From NCBI RefSeq assembly GCF_022532105.1, contig NZ_CP092832.1:1765001-1829000 (forward strand): 64,000 nt of DNA, given 5' to 3'. The notes under the pieces were generated by a model. It saw only the letters and a list, made by a program, of their open reading frames with translations, did no database searches and had not been told where the DNA came from. This document shows, one piece after another, positions 43,846 through 51,604 of the stretch. The position numbers and the translations under genes were made by a program. Numbering within the stretch: position 1 is the first letter of the stretch; each line of letters starts with the position of its first letter. The DNA comes from Flavobacterium sp. HJ-32-4. Its GTDB lineage: Bacteria > Bacteroidota > Bacteroidia > Flavobacteriales > Flavobacteriaceae.

Positions 43846-45006
43846 ATGAAACGCTTCGTCTTTTTTATAGTAAGTACATGGTCGCTCGCGGGGATAGCGC
43901 AAACTCTCGACATTCCCGATCCCAACTTCAAGCAATTGTTGCTTACCGAGGGGCGTGCCGCCTTTAACAGCGAAGGAGACGTCTACAACGGGAAAGTGGA
44001 TACCAATGAAGATGGGGAAATACAACTTTCCGAAGCACAGGCGGTGATTGGATTGAAGGTGACGACCAATTGGTTTACAACCGATGGCAACATCACGTCG
44101 CTGGAAGGGATCGAGCATTTCACGAACCTGAAACATCTCAATTGCTGGGGAAATAGTATGGCTGCATTGGACGTAACGATGCTGTCACAACTCGAGACAC
44201 TGGTGTGTATGCACAGCGGGATTACCTCCCTGAATGTGGCGGGATTATCGCATTTAAGGGAAGTTGCCGCCTCGGGTAATCAACTAACCGGCATCGACTT
44301 GACCGATTTACCCGAACTTAGTGTATTGTTAGTAGACGATAACGCCATTCCGGCACTGGACTTTTCGGGTGCGCCCGCGCTCACCATGGTTTATCTGTCT
44401 GGAAATCCGCTGACTTCCCTTGCTATAAACGGCCTGGCTTCTTTGACACTCATAGAACTAAGCGACACTTTGGTGGAAACTATCGATGTTAGTATGCTGC
44501 CGGTTGCCTATCTGCGGGCCGCGGACTGTCCGAACCTCACGGCGGTAAATGTCCAAAACGGTGTTATTAGCTACGCCGATCCCGATATGTTGTCGTTTCC
44601 CTTTGTGTTCGACAACTGTCCGTCTTTATCAACCGTATGTGTCGACTATTGGGAAAGTTCCTCTCTCTTATATGCCGGCTTCGACCTTACAGGCTCGGTT
44701 GCGGTTATGACGGGTCCGACCTGCTCAATCCCGGTAACGGTGACCGCGGGCGTAGAAGCGTTCCATCGCGCTGACGTATCCGTATACCCTAATCCCGCCA
44801 ACGCCTACCTGACATTGGAGAGTGAGGGCGGCACACTCGAAGCGGTTCGAATTTATGATAGTGTCGGGAAGAAACTGTATGATAGTGCGACGACCACCGC
44901 TACAGCCACACGAACACTTGATATTGCGCCTTTCCAGGCGGGTGTGTATGTGCTTGAAGCGATGGTCGACGGACAGCTCGTACGAAAGAAATTCGTGAAA
45001 CGATAG
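43846..45006 (+). CDS. T9SS type A secreted leucine-rich-repeat-like protein
   Basis: A 386-residue secreted protein: signal peptide MKRFVFFIVSTWSLAGIAQ, an N-terminal part with an EF-hand-like stretch (KVDTNEDGEIQLSEAQAV, about 50-67), then about 8 LRR-like units of 21-23 residues (LTSLEGIEHFTNLKHLNCWGN, LDVTMLSQLETLVCMHSG, LNVAGLSHLREVAASGNQ, IDLTDLPELSVLLVDDN, LTSLAINGLASLTLIELS), and the T9SS type A tail (VSVYPNPANAYLTLES ... GVYVLEAMVDGQLVRKKFVKR). The LRR architecture fits protein-protein binding on the surface. TATCTTTA at 43823-43830 is a near-match promoter box. Confidence 0.85.
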   Translation: MKRFVFFIVSTWSLAGIAQTLDIPDPNFKQLLLTEGRAAFNSEGDVYNGKVDTNEDGEIQLSEAQAVIGLKVTTNWFTTDGNITSLEGIEHFTNLKHLNCWGNSMAALDVTMLSQLETLVCMHSGITSLNVAGLSHLREVAASGNQLTGIDLTDLPELSVLLVDDNAIPALDFSGAPALTMVYLSGNPLTSLAINGLASLTLIELSDTLVETIDVSMLPVAYLRAADCPNLTAVNVQNGVISYADPDMLSFPFVFDNCPSLSTVCVDYWESSSLLYAGFDLTGSVAVMTGPTCSIPVTVTAGVEAFHRADVSVYPNPANAYLTLESEGGTLEAVRIYDSVGKKLYDSATTTATATRTLDIAPFQAGVYVLEAMVDGQLVRKKFVKR

Positions 45007-45101
45007 AAAGCATTGACAGTCGCGGTCGCAGTCTCAGTGGTCAGGGAGGGTGAATCGCTTCGCTTTCAACTTAGGCCGCAGATATTATCGTTTTGCGGGC
45101 A

Positions 45102-45680
45102 CTACTTCTTCAGTATAAAAATCCATTTCCAGGTGGCTGGATCGCCGACGCCTACACCGGGCGTGTAGAGGAAAACCTTCACATCCGCGTCGGGGTTCGA
45201 TTGCAGGTATTCGCGTACCTTCACTCTCGACTGTACGGCAGACCAGGCGTTGCTGCAACCCCAGCCGAACTCCATCGGGTCAAAGATAAAATCAAAGCCG
45301 GCGGCCGGTTCGACATAATCGTCGGTGATCACACTGTCGAACAGCGAGGCATCCATCCAGGCATCCGGGAACAGCAGTCGTCCTTCACCGGCCCAATGGA
45401 TTTCACCTTCAAAAAGCGGGGCATTGAGTTCGGCATACTTCATCTTCACCCATCCCAAATCACTCGGTTGCTGGTATTCAATACCGACGGTAAAGGTTTC
45501 GGTCGATTCGTCGAACGTCAGGATCTTCCCCGATTCGAATTCGTTGGTGGTATAATCCACCTTTAAAAGCAGTACCTCGTTACCCGCCGTTGGCGTCGGG
45601 TCTAAGACAGCATTCGTTTCTTCGCCCGCGCAGGAGAACAGTAGCACGGCAAGCGTTGTAAGAGCAAACAATTTTTTCAT
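45102..45680 (-). CDS. lipoprotein of unknown function
   Basis: A 192-residue lipoprotein with leader MKKLFALTTLAVLLFSC (lipobox LFSC). The mature part has strand-like blocks (EVLLLKVDYTTNEFESGKILTF, WIFILKK at the end) and a helix with two prolines; no domain is recognised. It is convergent with the T9SS LRR gene and separated by 95 bp without a clear terminator. The upstream flank is the GAACGAT array (from about 45751). Confidence 0.7.
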   Translation of the reverse strand: MKKLFALTTLAVLLFSCAGEETNAVLDPTPTAGNEVLLLKVDYTTNEFESGKILTFDESTETFTVGIEYQQPSDLGWVKMKYAELNAPLFEGEIHWAGEGRLLFPDAWMDASLFDSVITDDYVEPAAGFDFIFDPMEFGWGCSNAWSAVQSRVKVREYLQSNPDADVKVFLYTPGVGVGDPATWKWIFILKK

Positions 45681-45750
45681 AGCGTGTTTTATTGGTTACT
45701 CTTGTTAGATAGCATTTTGCGAATAAGTTGCGTGAAGAGGGGGCGTTTTC

Positions 45751-45884
45751 AATGAACAATGTACAATGTACAATGAACAATGTAGAATGAACGATGAACG
45801 ATGAACGATGAACGATGAACGATGAACGATGAACGATGAACCAAGAACCAAGAACCAAGAACCCACAACCCACAACGCCCTTGG
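45751..45884. repeat. GAACGAT / AACCAAG short-period arrays
   Basis: Seven or so copies of a 7-bp unit (GAACGAT) at about 45786-45840, preceded by ACAATGT-like units and followed by AACCAAG units and ACCCACA units. The rest of the spacer to 46010 has no gene; its right end holds GTTAGCTGT (45989-45997). Confidence 0.75.
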
Positions 45885-46010
45885 CGTAGTGACGGATTTT
45901 TAGTGCAAAAGTTCAATCGAAGAACTGTACTTTAACCTACCACAAAACTGTCGCATAAAGCACTGAAACCGACATAACGTAAACCGCTGTTAGCTGTTCA
46001 CCCTTTTCTT

Positions 46011-46928
46011 TCAGTTAAATGATGCTCGAAATTCAATGGGTGTCAAATTTGTTTTGCTTTTAAACAATTTACTGAACGATTGTGGGTGCTCAAAACCAAG
46101 CTGATAGGCAATTTCACTTATTGATAAATTCGTAGTTATCAATGTTTCTTTTGCTTTTTCGATTAATTTGCTGTGTATATGCTGTTGTGTGCTTTGCCCT
46201 GTGAGTGCTCTCAACATGTCACTTAAATAATTGGAAGAGACATTCATCTTTTCTGCAAAATATTGAACTGTCGGAAGACCTGATTCCAGAAGGTTATCAT
46301 TTTTAAAATAGTCTTCAAGCAATTCTTCCATTTTCCCTAATAGGTCATGCCCTGCTTTCTTTCTCGTCAGAAATTGTCTGTTGTAAAAACGATTACAGTA
46401 GTTCAAAAGTAAGTCGAGATGCGAAACCATTACATCTTGACTGAACCGGTCTATTGATGTCTGATATTCTTGCTCGATATTTTTAAATATTGCTTCGAGC
46501 ATTTTTTCTTCTTTGTCAGAAAGGTGCAGGGCTTCATTTACTGCATACGAAAAAAAGCCGTAGTCTTTTATGGCTTTACCTAATGGATAATTTAATATAA
46601 AGTCAGAATGAAAAACTAACCAATATCCCGACACCTTGTAATTTTCTTCATTGCCTACTGATAAAATTTGTTTGGGAGCCGTCATAGCCAACACGCCTTC
46701 ATCAAAGTCGTAGTAGTTCTGTCCATATTTTAATTTTCCGCTTACATTTTTTTTTAAAGAGACGCCATAAAAATTAAGCAGAAAATGTAGTTCTTCTGTT
46801 TTTTCAGATGATTGTACTTTGTCCATATTAATCAAACTGATTAATGGATGAAGAGGTTTTCCCAGTCCCATTAGGCGATGTAGCTCAGAAATGGAATTGA
46901 TAGCGATATGATTTACATTTTTTGCCAT
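46011..46928 (-). CDS. AraC-family transcriptional regulator
   Basis: A 305-residue cytoplasmic regulator. An N-terminal cupin-like effector/dimerisation region (about 20-190) precedes a C-terminal AraC double helix-turn-helix (about 205-305): VQYFAEKMNVSSNYLSDMLRALTGQSTQQHIHSKLIEKAKETL and LSISEIAYQLGFEHPQSFSKLFKSKTNLTPIEFR. The second HTH is the conserved recognition block. The gene is clearly AT-richer than its surroundings. It lies downstream of the DoxX and SDR genes on the same strand, so it may autoregulate that little operon; this combination is common in mobile detoxification cassettes. Confidence 0.92.
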   Translation of the reverse strand: MAKNVNHIAINSISELHRLMGLGKPLHPLISLINMDKVQSSEKTEELHFLLNFYGVSLKKNVSGKLKYGQNYYDFDEGVLAMTAPKQILSVGNEENYKVSGYWLVFHSDFILNYPLGKAIKDYGFFSYAVNEALHLSDKEEKMLEAIFKNIEQEYQTSIDRFSQDVMVSHLDLLLNYCNRFYNRQFLTRKKAGHDLLGKMEELLEDYFKNDNLLESGLPTVQYFAEKMNVSSNYLSDMLRALTGQSTQQHIHSKLIEKAKETLITTNLSISEIAYQLGFEHPQSFSKLFKSKTNLTPIEFRASFN

Positions 46929-46990
46929 TGGTCAAAATTAAAAAACCAACATTACATGATTTAAGTTTACAACGTTGGCCTGTAAGGTTT

Positions 46991-47371
46991 CTATGTTTGT
47001 AGATTATTTTTTGCAAACATCCAAGTCCAGGCAATAAAAAGAAATTGAATAGGTAGCCTTATGATGCTTGCTATAAACTTCTCGTTACCTGTCTTGTAGT
47101 AGCCGATACTCTCAGGAATATGAATTGCAAAGAAATATACCACCAACATACCTATGATTATCTTCGCAGCAATTATTCTTGTTCTAATTGGTATTAAAAG
47201 CACAGCTAAAACAATTTCGATAATTCCACTAAGAACTGTTAAAACATATTGTGCTGGTAACCACGAAGGCATCATTGCAATATATTGTTCAGGTTGAATA
47301 AAGTGCATTGACCCCATAAAAAAGTAAAAGACCACTAATAAGTAGAGTGAGACGAGTTTTACTGTTTTCAT
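46991..47371 (-). CDS. DoxX-family membrane protein
   Basis: A 126-residue protein with four membrane helices (LVSLYLLVVFYFFMGSMHFI, VLTVLSGIIEIVLAVLLIPI, IIAAKIIIGMLVVYFFAIHI, IRLPIQFLFIAWTWMF). The GIIE..LA..L and PEQY segments match DoxX/DUF417-like proteins. DoxX proteins are small quinone-associated or thiosulfate-oxidising membrane subunits; here the function is open. It lies 1 nt after the SDR stop and is co-transcribed. AT-rich like its neighbours. Confidence 0.82.
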   Translation of the reverse strand: MKTVKLVSLYLLVVFYFFMGSMHFIQPEQYIAMMPSWLPAQYVLTVLSGIIEIVLAVLLIPIRTRIIAAKIIIGMLVVYFFAIHIPESIGYYKTGNEKFIASIIRLPIQFLFIAWTWMFAKNNLQT

Positions 47372-47372
47372 C

Positions 47373-48296
47373 TTAGAACTCGTACTTAATACCGGTTAAC
47401 TTTTCTGACACATCCCATAGTCTTTTAGCCAAATCTTTGTCGTACGATTTATCACTTGATTTTACTAATTCAGGAAAACCTCGCATTTCCATTGTTTTAG
47501 TTGGTCCGAAATACTCACCACCCTTGAGATTTTCTTCTGTGGCAGCTCGTAAAATAGGCAGTGCCCCGATTTTAACATTTTGAGCAAGAATGTTATTCAA
47601 AACAACTGCGATCATAAATCCTGAATTTGCTTGCAGGTTTGTTTTTGTATAACCTGGATGAGCGGCAGTCACAATCATCTTGATGTTATGTGTTTTCAAA
47701 CGTCTGTCTAATTCATAGGCAAAAAGTAAGTTAGCTAATTTGCTTTGGGCATACGCTTGGTCTCTGTTGTAAGATTTTTCAAAGTTCAAATCATCAAAAT
47801 GAATGTCAGGCTTCATGCTTTCTGTTTTATGAACGATACTGCTCTGAACCGAAATTCTTGAATTTGGTGTGTTTTTGAGTGTATCCAAAAGCAAACCAGT
47901 TAGTAAGAAATGCCCCAAATGATTGGTGCCAAATTGAACTTCAAAATTCTGTTTTGTCACTTCTCTTTTGGGAGGGTTCATCACCCCGGCATTATTTACC
48001 AAAACATCAAGTTTAGAATACTTTGAATGAAATTCATCTGAGAATTTTTTGATTGAGTGAAAGTCAGCTAAGTCCAATTGCATCAAGTCTAACTTTGCAT
48101 TTGGACTTCCTTTCTTGATAGCTTCTAAAGCCTCATTACCTTTCTGCAAGTTTCGAGAAGTCATAATGATGTGAGCCCCTTTTTTACTCAAAACTTTTGT
48201 TGCTTCAAAACCAATTCCGCTGTTTGCACCAGTGATTAAAATTGTCTTTCCGTGTTGAGAAGCCATGTTGTCTGCTGTCCAGTTTGCCGTTGCCAT
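47373..48296 (-). CDS. SDR-family NAD(P)-dependent oxidoreductase
   Basis: A 307-residue short-chain dehydrogenase. The cofactor site is TGANSGIG (22-29), NNAG is at VLVNNAGVM, the catalytic Ser in ISVQSSIVH, and Tyr-x-x-x-Lys in YAQSKLAN. The length and the 'retinol dehydrogenase/WW-domain oxidoreductase-like' sequence pattern (FGTNHLGHFLLT) point to a classical SDR acting on an unknown alcohol/ketone. It is the first gene of a three-gene minus-strand unit with DoxX and AraC. Base composition is AT-rich, suggesting acquisition by transfer. Confidence 0.92.
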   Translation of the reverse strand: MATANWTADNMASQHGKTILITGANSGIGFEATKVLSKKGAHIIMTSRNLQKGNEALEAIKKGSPNAKLDLMQLDLADFHSIKKFSDEFHSKYSKLDVLVNNAGVMNPPKREVTKQNFEVQFGTNHLGHFLLTGLLLDTLKNTPNSRISVQSSIVHKTESMKPDIHFDDLNFEKSYNRDQAYAQSKLANLLFAYELDRRLKTHNIKMIVTAAHPGYTKTNLQANSGFMIAVVLNNILAQNVKIGALPILRAATEENLKGGEYFGPTKTMEMRGFPELVKSSDKSYDKDLAKRLWDVSEKLTGIKYEF

Positions 48297-48446
48297 TATT
48301 CATGTTTTTAATTATGGTACGAAGTTCAGTCAACACGTATGGGTCTGCGTAGTCAAATCTCTGTTTGTTGTGTTCAAATCAAGTATAGGTTGAAATTCGT
48401 TGTCAATTTTCAGGATATTCGATGTTTGTGGGCTCTTTTTAGGCTG

Positions 48447-48455
48447 ATAGCTAAC
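48447..48455. repeat. inverted GTTAGCT end of the AT-rich cassette
   Basis: ATAGCTAAC here is the near reverse complement of GTTAGCTGT at 45989-45997 on the other side of the AraC-DoxX-SDR cassette. The AT-rich sequence stops at this point and the truncated MITE-like copy begins. Confidence 0.4.
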
Positions 48456-48456
48456 G

Positions 48457-48568
48457 TATTGCCATGTCGCCGGAAATCCGCACTTTGGAGTTAGGGGAGG
48501 GGCGGATGCGTCCCTTCGTAAAATTCCACGAGACTACGCTGCGGGAAAGCCGTACTTTTTGTTAAAGT
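48457..48568. mobile_element. MITE-like element, copy with left end missing
   Basis: Matches 63103-63215 over about 110 bp: the core AGGGGAGGGGCGGATGCG-TCCCTT and the right inverted end (GGAAAGCCGTACTTTTTG...) are conserved. The left terminal repeat is absent; the break is where the AT-rich cassette begins. Confidence 0.6.
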
Positions 48569-48633
48569 TTAAGGGGATTTTCGTCCGGCGGTGGTTGTCG
48601 TTTTTTGCGTTCCATCACCCGTACAAACACAAA

Positions 48634-48664
48634 AACCTACAAGGTTATGAAAACCTTGCAGGTT
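48634..48664. repeat. 31-bp palindrome AACCTACAAGGTT, copy 1
   Basis: Arms AACCTACAAGGTT and AACCTTGCAGGTT around ATGA; flanked on the right by CTTCCGGACTT / CTTTCGGTCTTTCGGAC units. Confidence 0.8.
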
Positions 48665-48737
48665 GTTTTTGGTCTTCCGGACTTATCGTCTTTCGGTCTT
48701 TCGGACTTTTCAATTCCATCACCCGTACAAACACAAA

Positions 48738-48768
48738 AACCTACAAGGTTGTGAAAACCTTGCAGGTT
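48738..48768. repeat. 31-bp palindrome, copy 2
   Basis: Same arms with GTGA in the loop; 104 bp after copy 1, same flanking motif. Confidence 0.8.
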
Positions 48769-48987
48769 GCTTTTAATCTTCCGGACTTTCGGTCTTTCGG
48801 ACTTCTCAACTTCCTCTGCCAATACCCTCTGAATGGGATTCCTCCTGCGTCGGAATGACAAACGGGGCGTGCGGGTCAGTCGCAGAAAGGCCTTATAGTG
48901 AACGTTTCCCAACTGCCCATTCTCTTCCGGACTTATCGTCTTTCGGTCTTTCGGACTTTTCAATTCGATCATCCGTACAAACACAAA

Positions 48988-49018
48988 AACCTACAAGGTT
49001 ATATAAACCTTGCAGGTT
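48988..49018. repeat. 31-bp palindrome, copy 3
   Basis: Loop ATATA; 250 bp after copy 2, inside the roughly 240-bp repeating unit. Confidence 0.8.
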
Positions 49019-49228
49019 GTTTTCCATCTTCCGGACTTTCCGTCTTCTCAATTTCCTCTGCCAATACCCGCTGAATGGGATTCCTCCTGCGTCGGAATGA
49101 CAAACAGGGCGTGCATGTCAGTCGCAGAAAGGCCTTATAGTGAACGTTTCCGACTGCCCATTCTCTTCCGGACTTACCGCCTTTCGGTCTTTCGGACCTT
49201 TCAATTCCATCATCGGTACTAACACAAA

Positions 49229-49259
49229 AACCTACAAGGTTATGAAAACCTTGCAGGTT
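49229..49259. repeat. 31-bp palindrome, copy 4
   Basis: Loop ATGA; 241 bp after copy 3. Confidence 0.8.
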
Positions 49260-49460
49260 GTTTCAATCTTCCGGACTTACCGTCTTTCGGTCTTTCGGAC
49301 TTCCTATTTGGATACGTCGAGTGAACAGCAAGAGGCATTATCATGAATCGATAAAGATCCCTAGAAACAGAAACCCTCAGCCTTCAACTATGAACCAAGA
49401 ACCAAGAACCCTCAACCCTGAATCTTCAACTCAAAACTCAACACTCAAAACTCAACACTT

Positions 49461-50519
49461 CTAGGATTTCTGCTCCTTATTGAAATACACCAAATAATAA
49501 TACATCTGCTTTTCCTCATCCCAGCCTTTTTCCACGAATTTCTCCGCGCTTTCCGGGTTGATGAAATCGAGTTTGATCTGGATGTTCGTGTCGAGGTTGA
49601 TTACGTTCTTGATTTTCTTGCGCGCATCCGACACCGCGGCGTTCGCGATAGGGAAGGAGGTAACGTCTTCAATCGAGTACTTCTCGCCTTTGTCGACCTT
49701 ATAATTTTTGAACTCCGGAATCAGGTCCGGGTTGTCCAACACCTCATTCAGGAAGTTCGTTTCCTCGAAGTTGTCGTTCTTGGCGAAGTAGTTCACCGAG
49801 CGGTTCATAAACATCACTTCCTCCTTCTTGTCTTCCGCCGGCAATACCACATCCTTGGCGAAGTCCTGGCAGAATTTCAGGTATTTCTTGGTGATGAAGT
49901 TTTCATCCTGGAACACATCCACATTAAGGAAATGCTCGAGCCAATACCGTGCGTCATAGCGGTTGCTGTCGACCGTCAGGATTTTATACCCTTCCTCTTT
50001 CTTATGGTTGAAGATCAACGCTCCTTTGTCAAGACGGTAGAGGTTGATGCCCTGCTGCAATGTCATTTCGAGGTTCTTCCCATTCTCTGACAATTGCAAA
50101 AAGTCGGCCTGGATCTCGCTTTTGAACACGCCAATCACGTCGACCGGCGTATTGTCGATCGTTACGTGGTTGATATACGCCACAAAAACATCACCGTTCT
50201 TGATGTGCGGGTGGTTCGACTGCTCAAACAGGTGCTTCGTAATCTCTTTCGAAATCTCGTGTGCGTTGGTCGGATTCGCGAACAGCTCCGATGCCAAACG
50301 GAACATCTCATTATAATCGAGGTCGACCTCATGGGCGAACTGGTAGTAGTTCTCTTCCTTTTCCCGGAAGGGCTTAAAGAAGTATTCCTTGATCAGCGGG
50401 ATGACCTCGTCTGACAGCGTATACGTCTCCTCAGAGAGGAAAAGGGCTTCGTTGCGGCTTTTATTCCCTACGCGGTGAAGGGATAGCGATTCGATGTGGG
50501 CGTTGAATAGGTTGATCAT
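49461..50519 (-). CDS. nucleoid-associated protein (NdpA/YejK-like)
   Basis: A 352-residue cytoplasmic protein matching the nucleoid-associated NdpA/YejK family: MINLFNAHIESLSLHRVGNKSRNE at the start, DYNEMFRLASELFANPTNAHEISKEITKHLFEQSNHPHIKNGDVFVAYI, and the central VDVIGVFKSEIQADFLQL. Family members bind DNA and copurify with nucleoid or stressed-cell complexes; the biochemical role is unclear. The stop codon touches the ACTCAAA array, and the upstream spacer holds inverted CCTGAG arrays, so both flanks are repeat DNA. Confidence 0.85.
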   Translation of the reverse strand: MINLFNAHIESLSLHRVGNKSRNEALFLSEETYTLSDEVIPLIKEYFFKPFREKEENYYQFAHEVDLDYNEMFRLASELFANPTNAHEISKEITKHLFEQSNHPHIKNGDVFVAYINHVTIDNTPVDVIGVFKSEIQADFLQLSENGKNLEMTLQQGINLYRLDKGALIFNHKKEEGYKILTVDSNRYDARYWLEHFLNVDVFQDENFITKKYLKFCQDFAKDVVLPAEDKKEEVMFMNRSVNYFAKNDNFEETNFLNEVLDNPDLIPEFKNYKVDKGEKYSIEDVTSFPIANAAVSDARKKIKNVINLDTNIQIKLDFINPESAEKFVEKGWDEEKQMYYYLVYFNKEQKS

Positions 50520-50529
50520 CTCGTGAAGT

Positions 50530-50690
50530 GCCTGAGAACCTGAGCACCTGAGTCCCTGAGCTGAATGGCAGGAACGTATGCATCGGTGTTCTCTAACGGC
50601 GTTATTTTAATAATAGAATAATGTTCGAATTTCAATAATGGGCTCGCTCAATAGCTCAGGGACTAAGGGACTCAGCAGCTCAGGCGCTTC
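50530..50690. repeat. inverted CCTGAG arrays in the spacer between two genes
   Basis: CCTGAGAACCTGAGCACCTG... at 50530-50563 and its reverse complement CTCAGGGACTAAGGGACTCAG... at 50654-50685. The second arm ends a few bases from the stop of the gene at 50691. The arms could fold into one large hairpin. Related CCTGAGTC arrays are at 59745-59910. Confidence 0.75.
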
Positions 50691-51224
50691 TTAGTTCCAA
50701 TTTTCCTCAAACCCATAGTCTTCAAAGTTTCCGCCTTCGTCGAGCATGTCGAGGTCGTCTTCGTCATAATCATCGTCGGCAAAGTCGAATTCGTTCTCGT
50801 CGGCTTCGAAGTTCTTATCCGGCGCCTGTGCGGGCATCTCGCCGTGTGCGAACAGCACGGCCGGGTATTGCTCACCCGTTTCCGGCTCTTCGATGGCGGC
50901 GAGTTCCGTCAGGAACGTCCACATGTTCAGGAAATCATAGACATAGATGATCTTCGTGCTGTCGGTGTCGAGCAGTTCGGTGAGGCGGTAATCGGCCATT
51001 GTGCGCATCTCGCCGGGCGTGTCGCCGGTGTCGAACAACGGAATCTCATCCTCCTGGTTCCAGGCATCGTCGCAGGTATAGAACGACGCCATTTCGGTGC
51101 CGTCGAACCCAAAGGCATTGACGATGGTATTGTGGAAATCCTCAAGTGTATCCTCTTCATCGATCGCGATGTCGCGGAAGATGTCTTCTTCGGTATCCAG
51201 GATCACGCGGAACTTGTAAATCAT
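50691..51224 (-). CDS. pRiA4b ORF-3-like (IS1096 TnpR-like) protein
   Basis: A 177-residue protein. MIYKFRVILDTEEDIFRDIAIDEEDTLEDFHNTIVNAFGFDGTEMASFY is the pattern of the plasmid pRiA4b ORF-3 / IS1096 'TnpR' passenger fold (Y-x-F-(K/R)-(V/I)-x-L ... W/F-R-x-(I/V) ... LHxxIxxAFGW). The end is an acidic tail (DENEFDFADDDYDEDDLDMLDEGG). The function is unknown; a DNA or protein-binding accessory is possible. I start at ATG 51224; an extension of 58 residues upstream would be encoded by GTCCGAAA repeats and is rejected. Confidence 0.8.
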   Translation of the reverse strand: MIYKFRVILDTEEDIFRDIAIDEEDTLEDFHNTIVNAFGFDGTEMASFYTCDDAWNQEDEIPLFDTGDTPGEMRTMADYRLTELLDTDSTKIIYVYDFLNMWTFLTELAAIEEPETGEQYPAVLFAHGEMPAQAPDKNFEADENEFDFADDDYDEDDLDMLDEGGNFEDYGFEENWN

Positions 51225-51249
51225 GGCTTTTAAATTTGTGGATGGCAAA

Positions 51250-51515
51250 GGTAGGGGAAAGTGGGGAAAGTCGGAAGTCAAAAGTGGAAAGTGGAAGTCG
51301 AAAGTCGGAAGTCGAAAGTCGGAAAGACCGGAAGTCCGAAAGTCCGAAAGTCCGAAAGTCCGAAACGTGGCGGGCACGACAACCTGCAAGGTTTTCACAA
51401 CCTTGTAGGTTTTTGGTGTACGTTGAGAAGTCGAAAGTCGAAAGTCGAAAGTCGGAAAGACCGGAAGTCCGAAAGTCGGAAAGTCCGAAAGACCGAAAGA
51501 CCGAAAGTCGTTAAG
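51250..51515. repeat. GTCGAAA / GTCCGAAA arrays with a reversed palindrome
   Basis: Units GTCGAAA (7 bp) and GTCCGAAA (8 bp) fill most of 51275-51365 and 51425-51510. Between them lies the 31-bp palindrome in the opposite orientation (AACCTGCAAGG...ACCTTGTAGGTT, 51381-51411). No gene is present in 51225-51604. Confidence 0.8.
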
Positions 51516-51559
51516 AAGGCGAGACGTGACGCCGCGGTAGGATGTCAGGGTGTTTCCTG

Positions 51560-51567
51560 TAGCTTTG
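51560..51567 (+). promoter_or_regulatory. -7 box TAGCTTTG before the 51605 gene
   Basis: Exact TAnnTTTG match, 37 nt before the ATG; no clear -33 TTTG. Confidence 0.45.
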
Positions 51568-51604
51568 TGTGTGTGCGTTGGAACGGAACACTAAAACTAC
51601 AACC

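Larger units (their letters stand above)
48780..49310. repeat. tandem ~240-bp composite repeat
   Basis: Two full units share, in order, CTTCCGGACTT/TTTCGGTCTTTCGGAC, CCTCTGCCAATACCC, CTGAATGGGATTCCTCCTGC, GTCGGAATGACAAAC, CAGTCGCAGAAAGGCCTTAT, and a palindrome copy. The block has no real gene; open frames across it are repeat by-products. The rest of the spacer (49340-49460) is AACCAAG and ACTCAAA arrays ending flush with the stop of the gene at 49461. Confidence 0.75.

Noticed and set aside
45960..48470. Integron gene cassette with attC sites
   Set aside because: The GTTAGCT ends are inverted rather than direct repeats, fit the attC core only partly, and no integrase is in view.
48634..49259. 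CRISPR array
   Set aside because: Repeats of 31 bp recur at irregular distances of 104-250 bp, the spacers are themselves repetitive, and no cas gene is present.
48559..49346. Several short + strand frames ending in repeats of FRSFGLSDF-like residues
   Set aside because: They are translations of CTTTCGGAC repeat units and palindromes, not proteins.
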